Shown piece by piece: positions 46,938 through 59,200 of a stretch of 64,000 bases of DNA. A program made the translations under genes and the position numbers. The notes below the pieces were generated by a model. That model saw only the letters and a program-made list of their open reading frames with translations. It had not been told where the DNA came from and did not search any database. Numbering within the stretch: the first letter of the stretch is position 1; the number at the start of each line of letters is the position of its first letter. The DNA comes from Tanytarsus gracilentus (Eukaryota > Arthropoda > Insecta > Diptera > Chironomidae), in the NCBI GenBank assembly GCA_038502055.1, contig JAXRKN010000041.1, forward strand, positions 3,019,501-3,083,500, given 5' to 3'.

Positions 46938-49900
46938 AGAATTTTTTCTTTCGTACAGTTTTAAAATAATATTCAATGATTTTTTGTACTTTTGAAATTT
47001 GATTCAAAATTGACGATCGATTGGAAATGTGATTAAAAAATTATTCTCAGATTTGGAAAGTGAAATATAGGAAAAAAGTAGGATTGAAAAATCTATTCTG
47101 ATTTTTTTAAAAATATTATTCAGTGAAATAAAAATTAATTTTAAAAATAATAATGCAAAGTCTTTAATTGTGCTCAATTTGCCATCGTTTAGAATTTTTA
47201 TCATTTCTGTGCTCTTTATTTAAATTGACCTGCGATCAGTTCGTTGAAATTAAATAAATTACTTTACAAAAAAAATTAATTTCATATCGCTCATTTTTCA
47301 TTTAACCATTTCATTTCTTTGTACGTTTCTTGCTAACCAACAACAAAATCCATAAGAATGCCCTCAACAATACACACACAAAAAAAAAATCTTTATTGAA
47401 TTCATGAAATATTATTGATACGCCGTCGATGCAGTCAATTCGAAAAAAATAATTGAACTTCAGTAATTTCTTTTTTATTTGAAACAAATATGAATATTCC
47501 CCGAAGGCATTGAATCACTTTAATAAAAAATAAAATTAATATCAAAAGAATCTTGCCGCATGCTTTCTTTTTTTCTGCACTAAACCGTTCCTCTGTCTTC
47601 ATCTGCTTGAGCATGAAGAATGAAAATAATTTTCACACGTTGATATTTCTCCCGTAGCTATGAGAGCGCGAGAGTGAGAGAGAGAGAAAAAAGGAGAGAG
47701 ATCAACATCATTGCCATAAAGCTTTCAGAAAATCAATATTCATGTCCTTCGGTGATTTCTTTTGATGACTCACAAGAAGCATTAAAATTGAATATATTTC
47801 TCCGCTTACACATTTTGTGCTTGGTGTGTATTGATGGTGATTGCTTTTCATTTAATGTAAAAAGTAAAATTTTACAAGTTCAGATTCAAATTCCTAAAAT
47901 TCCTGGATTAAATTCTACAGTTATTATTTCATCTATAAATATTTGTTACACAGCAAGCACCAACCATACATCACAAAGTCTCATATCTTGCATAAAATCC
48001 AATAATAATGAAGTAAATCAATGAGAGGAGTGAAGAAATGATGAAATTAAGCGTCAAAATGTTGAAGCACTTATTAAATCCCTCCGTATACACATGAATT
48101 GCTCCGCATTTTAATTCTCATCATGCGGTGTGTAGGAAATTTTCTAAAAGCACAGAGATTTGTTTGCAGCACAATTCTTCTCGCCAAACCTTCTCTTTCT
48201 CATACCTACCCATCTTTTTTTTCTCCTGCCTCTATTCACCATTCAATACACCAATTAATAGCTTAGTAAAATAAAAATTCAATTATAACTCTTTTTCTCT
48301 CCATCACTCACCTTGTATACGCCGCACTCTCTCGCGCGATATATTGTATGCCATAGTGTGATGTGTTTCCGATGAAAGGAAAATTATAGAACAACCGCAC
48401 AGGCGGCAAATTTTAAAAAGATGTTTTTGCTGTTGTTACTTTCATGTTTTGCCTACTAAGCTGTCATTACTTTCCATGACTACCTAGCAATATATGTGTG
48501 TCGATTCGACAGCTCCACGAAGCACCGACAATCGATCGAAAAAGTGAGAGAGAGTAAAAAATTAGATGCACAAAGTTGGAAAATACAAAATTTTTCCTGG
48601 ATTTTAATAAATAATTTTTATACTTTTTAAAATATCTCTCAACCTAAGATTTCACTGTAATTGATCTCCGATGTCATCATCGGATGAATAATGGCATTTT
48701 TGTGCACACATTTTGTGTATTTACCAGTCCATTATGCAAATCCTTTCGGTAACCCCAAAAAAATATTCTCTTCCTTACAAAAAAAAAGACTTTCAGTCTT
48801 ATCGCTAATACGACATTAGCAATGAAAGCACTCTGGCCAAAGAAAACATCAACCGACACGCTAAGTGTTGCATGGATCGGGGCGAGCGTAAAAATGATTT
48901 ATTTCTTTTGGTTCGTAAAATTTACTACACGCTTGTAAGTACATACGCTCCTCATGTGTATATATGACACATGCGAACACTAACGCATCGCTCTGTCACT
49001 ACACGAAGAAATCACGAATATCGACACAACAGCCAATTAAACAACAATTTTATTAAACAGTGACTGGTGAGATGCTTTACGGCGATTTGCCTGAAATGGA
49101 AAATTATATTGCTCAATATACACACGGGGAGGAATAAAATGAGATGTCAAGTAATGATTTCTTCTTCATATACAATTTTGTTTTGAATCGTTTTTTTATT
49201 TCTCGCTTTTTTGTCTTCGAGTGTATAAAAAATATTTTAATAAGATAAATTTTGCAATTGACATTTTTTGAATTGAATTGAAATTTTTTGTGTGTGAAAA
49301 TTGAAATAATTTCAAAATTTTTTGAATTCAATTAAAGACGGAAAGTTTTGCAATTTTTATTCACAAAACAATTTTTTTTTGCTAATAATTTTGTAAATTT
49401 AGATCTGTGGCCTGAATTCATTTACTAGTTTTAAAGTAATTCACAACTAATTCAATTTTTAAATAATTTTATAAAATTTTCCTTTCTAAAACGAATAAAT
49501 AATTTTTTAATAACTTAAAATTTCCAGGAAACGTTAAATTTGCGCACTTGTTAAATTGGAATTTCATAAATTCTCTTACAATTCATTTTAAAAACTCTGT
49601 ACAAAATACAATCGAGAAGGTACATATAAAAAGTTTGTAATATATTTATCTAAAGATCAGCAATAAAAATTGATGTTCATCGCCAATAATATAAAATTTA
49701 TTTAAAGACACTGCACGTGTGTGTTTCATGTTTACACTCTTGAATAAAAATTAAATTAATTATAATAAAAAATGCTTTTGGCAACTCTTGTATAAACTGA
49801 TAATTAACCATACTATAGGAGATGGAGATTGTGAATATATCTTACAAACATCGATTTGGTGACGTACTTGCAATATAGCATCAATAGAGGAGATAGAGAA

Positions 49901-50207
49901 AGGTAAAAAAATAACAAATGTGCATGGAGTAAAAAGGAGGATCGAGCGCATGCAATTGAGATATTAAATTAATTCATTCTGAATGTTAATCATTGTGTGC
50001 ATACAAGCGCGCACATATAACTAGCGATTAACATCAAAAAGAGCCTACTATGCACAACTTTTTTTGTAATATGTGCATATGGCGAAAAGGTCAATGAAGA
50101 TATCGCTTCATAGATCAGCGAAAAAAATTATTCTCCTCTCTCTCTCCACCGCTTTAGAGATAAATTAAGATTTTTCATGCATAAATTAAGACATGCAACA
50201 GTAATAT
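46938..50207. other. Gene-poor stretch between hyd and dys
   Basis: After the hyd 3' UTR there are about 3 kb of AT-rich sequence with GA-rich and TC-rich runs (for example 47660-47700). A 116-residue frame at 47674-48024 opens in a purine run and has no recognisable domain. The part near 50207 is probably the dys 3' UTR. I see no RNA gene. Confidence 0.45.
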
Positions 50208-53200
50208 TTAAGAATTCCTCACAATCATCTCCTCATCTTTATGGCTGCTGTCGTCAATGCTCATAAGTTGGGGACGATTATGAGCATTGTAATAGCATCG
50301 TGCGGAGGTCAACTCCATAATATTGCGATCATCATGCATGCCTACTGTTGGCACATAATGCTCCGGCGTCCAATCAAAGGTGAAGGAAGATGTGTGTGGT
50401 ATATAGGAAGCGCTCATAGGCGTTGGCGGTGTGGTGATCAGATATGGACTGAGCTGTTGATGAACTATGTCGGGTACTTTTTGAATATTATTTTCACTCC
50501 ATGTCGGTGACGGATTCCATTGCTCAATTTCAACGCCACTCGTGATATGTGCGAGCGGTGCCGATTGAGACGAATCGACGTGATGATGATGCGGCGGCAA
50601 AATCGGAAGTGATGTCGAGAAATTCTTCGATATTCGTGATCGTGCCGTATGAATGGAGCTATTTAGATAAAGCATTTGACCGTCGCGATGTTCCATCTCC
50701 ATAATCACGTGTTCGTTGTGATTGTCATAGGTGTGAGCACGTGGCACATGCGGAATCTCGTCATTTTCTGTCGCCGTCAATGGTAAGGTGGTGGTGGTAG
50801 GTATTGGAGGTGCTGCCACTGTTGGCGTGCTATCCGATATCTGTAGTGACTCAATTCGTTTAAATGTGTATTTCTTATTCGATATTCTCACACTCTTGTA
50901 ATCAACTTTACTGAGCTTTTTATCGTGATTTTGTAATTTATTGCTTTTGTCATCGCCGGCCGCTTTCTTACGACTCGGCTGCTCACCATAATCCTCCGCA
51001 ATAATTTTCTCCCGACTTCCACCGTTCTCGTGGTTCGGCGACACTTTTTCCATGCTGTGCTGCTGACTGTAATCGACAGGCACAAGCGCCGCAATCGTAC
51101 TGGACTCTTTCATTGACGTCGGACTATTATTGTGATTTATATCATTATGATGGTTATTATTGCTAACAGGTGGAGAATAATCGTAATGATGATGACCGTG
51201 AAGGTGATGATGGGGTGTCGGTGGTGCTTGTCCATCGTAAGAAGATTGATGAAGTTGATGCATTTGATAGTGTTGAGATTGATACGGATAGAAATTATTT
51301 GGAGTGACTGGAGGCATTCTTGCTCCTCCCCCATTGCCTCCCTCATAGCTGAAGCCCATTTGAATTTTCGATTGCACAGAATAGTAATGATAGAGCCATG
51401 AATTTGATTGCATTACCGCCGCCTCTTTGTCGCTGTTTTTAATTAAAAAAATATTTTAAAATCTAACGGATTTAATTTTTTTTTGTAAATATTTCTTCAT
51501 TGCTGATCAATTTTCATTTAAATGAACAACATTAAATAATCGAAAATAATAAAAGAGCCAGAAGAATGCAAATAAAAGGGAAAAAGAAATTAAAAATCAT
51601 ATCGCACACATATACTATGAGAGAAACGAGAGCAGCCAAAGAAGAGCAGCGCGCGGAATCAAAAGGTCATTAAAATCAAAGAAAAAAAAATAAAAGCAAT
51701 AAAGCCAAGAGATGAGCGAGAGAGAGAGAAAGCTATTAAAGGAGAGAGAAAATAAAAATAAAAGATGAAATATTATTTCGTTTGCAAGTCAGATCCAGTT
51801 TCTCACATAAATAATCGTAAGACCACCACGCAAGATAAGAGAGAGTCGAACAGAACATAAAGGGATTCATCTTTCATTGCTTCCTTAAAAAATAATGAAT
51901 AAAAACTACTGATTCCTTTCACATCGATTGATAAGCATCAGCAAGGCGAAATTTCTCAGGTCGCGAGGCGATAAATGTGTGAGCACAAGTTCTTTACATT
52001 GAATCAATCAAGAGCATATCGAGAATGGAATTCTGCCCTCAAAAAATTCCTTTTCGCGAGCAATGAGGGACGGCTCAGGAAGTTTTAGCCTCGAGTTATC
52101 AATTTTCCTCCTTAAAAAGAGTCGAAATGCGAAGTGCATAAATGTGCGCGCGATGAAATTGAAGAGTATCGAATTTTTTTCTCTCTTCATTGTTTTCAGC
52201 TCTTTTGTTTTTCTCCTCCTCCTCGGCTACGTCTTTTCTCAAGAATTCTACACTAAACTGTATGTTACGAGACGAACCGAGGCAGCGCATTAACAGAAAG
52301 AGAATGTTAAGGATTTTGTTACGATGGAAAAGCGCGACCGAGCGCATAATAAAATGCAAAGCAAAATTATACGAGACCTCTGAACTTTTATCAACGAATT
52401 TTGCATAAATTATACACACATACAGGGACGAGTAAGAAAATTTAAGAAGCGACTTCAATGTTATCAGAATCTGCCTTCATACTGCGAGAGAAAGAGACGT
52501 TTGATTACATTTTAGTGGTGCACATTGGGAAGAAAAGGCGCCAGCGGAGTTTTGTGGATTAAATATTTTCATTAGATCTGTTAATACCGTTTGATTGACC
52601 GTCTTAAAATGGAATTTAAAGTGATGTCATGACATGAGAAAATTTATGAATTTTTATAAAAGATCAAGGATGAAACACAAATAATTAAATAAATTTATAA
52701 AACTTACTGTCCACCCCTTGAAAATATTATTTTTAATATCAACTCTCAGAGAAGTAAAAATTCCCATGCAACACAAAATATTTGTATCACATGCTGCCGC
52801 ATATAAAAAATGAACAAGCAAGGATTAAAAGAAGAAAAATAATATGTAATTATTTTGCTGTATTGTTAAATGCTCTCATAAAAGAATATTGCAAGAAAAT
52901 GAAGTGGAGCTGTACAATATTGCTCTCCTTATTTTTTTTTCGCTGCTCGTTTTGAAATAATAATAAATTTTTAAATTCCATTTAACAGACTCGGGATTTT
53001 AGCTCGAGTGAGGATGGCAAACAAACAATGGGATCCCCAACGGATTTTCATAGGAATGAATACAAGCGACATGATAAATAATTTCGTCGTTTTTTATTGA
53101 AATTGTTGTCATTGTAACCTTCTTGCATCAGCACGGGGGCTCATGAGAATTATCAGCAATAAAAAAATGTTATCAGCTACCATTTTTATGTCCACGAGAG

Positions 53201-56200
53201 TTACATCTCGATCCCTGCTTTAACATACCTTAACACTTGATTCGTACAAACTATGACTGAATGCTGATTAGAGTCCTGACTATCACGAACTTGTAGTACT
53301 AAATGTATCCAAATAAAGTCACCAGTCTTTTGTTGCAATCGTGTTAAGACTATGCATGACCTATCCTGCTCCGATTGTGTAACTGTGTGTGAATGAAATC
53401 GAAGGAAAAAAAGAGAAAACATAAATAGTTGGCATTAATTAAATCCTCGAGGCAATGCGGCAGCACATACTTAGCCTGTGTTTCATTTGAGCCTCTTTAA
53501 GATATTCCCAATGTACTAAATGGTACCAGGAACTTCCAATCAATTCCTCTTTCGTGTATCCCAAATGGAATTCACCACTGTAAATATGAAAGAAAAAGAG
53601 AGAAGAAAAATATCAATGAGTCACTCATGTGAACTTCCAGAGCTGTTTAAAATAATTTCGTGGGGTTTGTGTGGAAAGCAGGATTTTCGTTAGGAATCCG
53701 TTATAAAAAATAAATTCCCATAATGTTCGATTTCCCGCCTTCCTTAATAAGGTGTTGAAAAAAGTCAAATTATGACATCATCGTAGGCAGTCTTCAAGGC
53801 AACTCAGAATTCGATCACATATATGGAAATTCGCTATTTCTAATTCCAATCAAATGTGAGAGAAAAAATTCTCACTCCACATACATGCAAGTTGCTTGTA
53901 ATGTAATTTACCACTGCCACACCTATCGCTTACTACTTTTGTATGATATAGCTTTATTGTTATTGTTGTTGATGCTGTTAGATTATTAATTATTTAAGAG
54001 AAAATAATTTTTCTTCTTTCGCTTTATTCTCTCATGGTATTATTAAGCTTCCAATAGCATTTAATAGGAACATCTCGTAGACGCGATATGATAAAAGCAC
54101 TTTTTCTCTCTGTTCTCATTATAGTTTGCCTTTTAATGTAGTGAACTCGGAGAGGGTCTTTATGAGAATGAAGAATGAATCTCCCATAATTGATACTGTT
54201 TCATTTGACAGTTTACATGCATAAAATACAACTATCAATATTTCTCTCCTCTCCTTCTTGACTCTGTGCCTCTTTTTATTCTTTTCATATAGTGCGCATA
54301 AGAGCCTTTGATTAACTTTCTTACAAATTGAATAAGTGGTCTCTCATGTGAAATTGTTTTCGCTCTTTTTACCATTTCATTTATGTCTTTGCCTTCTTCT
54401 TCTTTTTTTTTTGAGAGTCTCTCTATGTGTCGATGCTTTTTGAAGGAACTATTTTCAATTAAAATATTTTTTTCTTCTATTTTGTATGCACAATCATCGA
54501 CCAGTTGGAAATATTGAAATTTTTAACATAAATAAATATAAATTGAGCAATAAATTAATTAAGGTAATTGATTTATTCTTATTAAAAACTAGTGAATGAA
54601 ACAGTTTTAAATAATACAAACTCATTTTTTTAAATTAAATTTTTAAATTCTTAAAAAAGTGTTAAAAATTTACTTCTTATTGGGAAATTCAACTGACGAG
54701 CGCTCAGTTCTCACTGCTTTGCTCAATACTGAATGAATGTTTGAATTCAATTGAATTTGAATGCCAAATTATTTGACCACAAAACGATCTCTCACTCTTT
54801 CTTTTTTTTTCTGCGGTGTGGAGATTTAAATGAATGGATGTTTCTTAACCCGATGTGAGACATGGTTCATGTGTAGATTTGTGACACGAGGAACCGTACT
54901 GTGTGTATGAACGCGGCAGGGATGTAAAGATTCATCGCGCGTCTACACACAATTTCGCTAACACCTTATCGCAAATATAATTTTTTACACGATTTAAAAT
55001 TTGACCTCATGAGGTAGCTGCTACTTTCCACACACAAACACCAGACCCCACGGGTTCGGATGAAATCGAATGAAGAAGAAGAAAAATATAAACAACACAG
55101 GCTATTGAAATTGAGAGAATAACATTTGTTATTCTCAACACTTACTTTTTATCTATATGAACAAACTTCATGTCCATTGAATGAATAGTTGTGAAAACAT
55201 TAGTAGCTCCCTGCACTACACATTCTCTTGTCTCTGGCATGGCGATGGGTGTGCAAGTCGCTAGGAAAACAGGTTCGTTGCGACTACACAGAGGTAAAAA
55301 TGATAGATAATGGCCCTGTATTAGCACTACTTTTTGGTCTCCCTGGGAGTGCGATAGAGAGAGAGAGAGAGAGAGAGAATTAAAAAGATTGTAATTATGT
55401 GAAATGATTTATTAACTTGATGTTGTTATTATTAAATCTGTCGTCAATTTGTGCTAATGGATGTTGAGGGTCAGATGTTAATTAGGTATCATATTGTGGG
55501 TGGTCGGAGATTTTGAAAATTTAAAATTTAACGGTTTTAATTTTGTAAATTATTCATTAAAGTTTTTACTAAAGTCATCACCCTTTTTTGCCTAATTAAC
55601 AACTCCTCGATCCATTTAAATAATTTAAGAAAAAAAATAAAATCAACTCACAAAGCGCATTTGTCTCCTCGCGTTCCTACTTTAAGATATAATTAAATAA
55701 GAAGAGTGAAAAATCAGTATGATGAAAAGACATAAAGTGCATAATAATTATTAATCACCTGCTAACATTCATCCTACAGAGAAAAATGCGCTTTTCTCCA
55801 TCCATATTAGTGGCTGAATGATGATGATGAAGATGATGGTGATGTAAGTTGTGCAGAGAGGTTGATTGATGAATATGAGATCCTGAACGATTAAGTTCTG
55901 TTTGTATGGCATTGTAATCCTGCTTGTCAATGATATCATAAACCGAGTCACCATGAATGAGTAGATCTTCCATTGAATGTCCCAAATATTCGGCAGCATT
56001 GTCTGAGATGTATAAAAGCTTGCCATTTTGAGTCAACATCATGAGAAAACCTGACAATGCCTGGCAATGAATTAAAGGAGAAAGATTAATGCTTTGTTAG
56101 TTTAGCTCGACATTTTTACGCAGCTTTTGCATTCGACATTGTGCGAGGATTAACAGAACTGGCAGGGAATATAATTGAATAATTTAAAGAAACCTTTAAA

Positions 56201-59200
56201 TTTTTATTAGAAAGTTTTAAATTATTAAATTATTTTCAGTAAAAAGATTTAAAAAAATAAACACAGTACAATACAGAGCAATACCTAACGTTTTCATATT
56301 TTAGGATTCGAACCTAAGTTTTTCAACTATTTAAAAGTTGTCACATTTTAATTTAAATTTAATTAAATCAAACTGATCAATTAATTATTAATTTATAAAT
56401 TCGGATAAATTCCTTTAAATTATTTCAACAAACTTGACACCTTCAGTTCAGCCCATGGGTAAACCCTGAGAAATAAGAAATTGAAAAGATTTGAGGAGCG
56501 AGAGAGAGAGAAAAAATATATAGATCATGTATAATCAAGCATAAGTGGCAAATCTCTCTTCAACATCAAGTATAATACATCGAAAAGTAAACTTTATGTA
56601 TCGATGAATGCGTGAGAAAATATGTTGCTCATTTCTTTTCTTCTTATTTCACCTCACATCACTTCTTCACTGTCCGATGGATGGATTTTCTGTGTGCGAG
56701 AGGAATTTCATCTTCCCGCGATCGATATAATTGGGGGGCTTATTACACAAAAAAAATATAAAGTCAGTTGATGTGTGTGCAAAAGGCATGAGAAAAAAGG
56801 CGAAGGTAAGTGAGCTGCCGTAGCTTATACGGCTTAGACTCAATTGCTTATTATGAAATATTTTGTCAACATAAATCGGATTTGAATATTTTATATATTC
56901 GAATTTAATGAGAAAACTGAGTCGAGCTCTAGGACAGGAATGGATGTGATCTCAGATTGATTTCTCATATTATGAATTAGAGTGAAATGGCTTAAGCTTC
57001 GCATGTGATTCATGGAGGATTTAAAATTTCATATTTAGGTCTCCGTCATTGTTTCTTGGGAAAAAAGAAATTGAATTGATTTACGAAGTGTTTTCGAAAC
57101 GGTAGTAAAATAAAATTGCAGAAGTCTGATATCAACAGCAGCAACAGCAGCACCCACTGAACTTTGAACCCTATTTTCTTTCACTTTAGAGGAAGCCCTC
57201 ACTAAGCACTCCACAACCGTTATTATTATTATTATTTTACAATAGAGACTCTAAATGTACACAATCATAAATGAAATGATGTCGCGAGATATATGTGTGG
57301 TGTGTCTCCCTAGAGAGACGTCGCTGGAAGAAGCAACAATAAATAATCGAAAACGTTATCGAGCCATTTCCAATGATCCTCTCTCTTTTCTTTCTATTAC
57401 TCAGCAGTTCGCTTTTACTCTTCAATAAAATTGTGCAGTTGAAGAAAAATCGAGTACAAGGGATGGATTTTTTTAAACAATTTAAAACATTTTGAAATAA
57501 AAATATATAAGAGATCTACACTCTTTTGTGGATTTTTTTAAGGGTTCGAACTTATTTACTCAACTTATAAAATTAATGCAAATTTCGACATGAATTTCCC
57601 ACCGCTCGCAAATTATCATCATCCAGTAAGAAATCAAAAAAAGTAAAGAGAAAGAAAGATGTTTGTATAAATGCAGAAAGGCAGCGCAGGAATGCTGTAC
57701 ATATAATTATGCTGCTGTTATATAAGTGCGCATAATACAAAACAAAAGTATGTAAAAATTGATATGAGGAACGCACAGGGAAAAAGAAGAGGGAAAAAAT
57801 TATTAATTTGTACAATATCATCTCATTTTTTTTCGGGGTAAGAAATCATTCTCGCTCTCGTCTCTTCATTCCATGATCTGTTTCGCAAGATTTTCCTTTA
57901 AAAAAATAAATTCACATAAATGTAATTCGATCACAACACGAGAGCAAAGAAGAAGAAAAAATGCCGAGTGCTATATGCTGGAGCGCAGGTAAGTACATAA
58001 AAACATGAAAAATATGCAATAATTGATGTATTTTTAATTTTTTTGTAGTAAAAAAAAGAATGTTGAATGCAATTTTCGCACGTGAATGTTGCGCTTCGCT
58101 CTCATGCAGTCAAACCGAGGCAACACAAAAAAAGCGAGTGAAAAAAGGAGGAGAGAATGATAGATATCGCATTAAAAGAAGATTAGTAGGAGATTAAGAT
58201 TTGTTTCGTCTTTGTTGGTTCTTCTCTCTCTCACTGACTTGTTGCAACCTCTTCCGAGTAGATTTCTTCTCAATTCTCTTAACCATATATTTCCCCATTT
58301 CTTGTTTGCTTCTTATTTTCACATTGAACTCGTTGAACTCTGTCTCGAGTTTATTTGCTAATTTAAGTGAAAATTTAGAAAAGAGTGAGCTTAAAGGTGA
58401 GTTTCAGGGGCTTACATAAAAGCAATTTAATTATGTCAATTAAATAAATTAAATTTAAGCAAAAATTTAAAGTATTCAATAATAGGTTCGAATCCTAAAA
58501 TTTTCAAACAAAGATTCCTACTTTGGCTGGGTTTATTTTTTTGATATTTTTCTTCCCTAAGACATTGCATTAACATTTTAACTTTTTCTCTAAAATTTCT
58601 TTCAATTCAAACCCCTGGCCATAACCTCATATACCCCGTTAACATTATGAACTATTTGAATTGCTCTCAATTTGCGTCTTTTTTGAACGTTTTGCTCGCA
58701 CAAAAAGTTTCAAATTGATTGTTTCGCTCTCTCTCACTCTTAATTCCATTCGAGTACCTTAAATGAGTTCCATTTCTGGTGAACTGATTAGAAAGGCGAA
58801 CACATATTCTAATTAATGCTAAAATGTGAAAAAATAATTCAGATGAAAAAAACTACATCGACAACGAGTGAGAGAGATGGAGAGAATAAAAGAAAGAAAA
58901 TTGGCATGATGGTGCTATGTACAATACTCTTGAAAGTTCATTGAAACAACGAAAAAAAAAGAAAGAAGAGAAAGATTTTCCCATGTAAGGACATCATCAG
59001 ACACTCAAACGGTTATTTTTGCCTCATTACCTTTCTCACGTCGCTTGCATATATATGCATGCATGCATGCCAAGCTATGCTCGCAGCACTTTAAAGTATA
59101 ATTTAGAAGCTTTGATTATGCATTATTTGCCTGCTAAATGCACAGTGTGATTCATAATCTCCTTCAGTGCATGTACTTTGAACCGCAAATGTGCGCGCGC

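Noticed and set aside
47674..48024. 116-residue plus-strand ORF between hyd and dys
   Set aside because: It begins in a GA-rich run, has no domain, no signal peptide and no neighbouring exon that extends it.
57961..57988. Possible plus-strand start exon (ATGCCGAGTGC then GTAAGT) inside a dys intron
   Set aside because: A good donor alone is not enough; no following in-frame exon with recognisable sequence was found.
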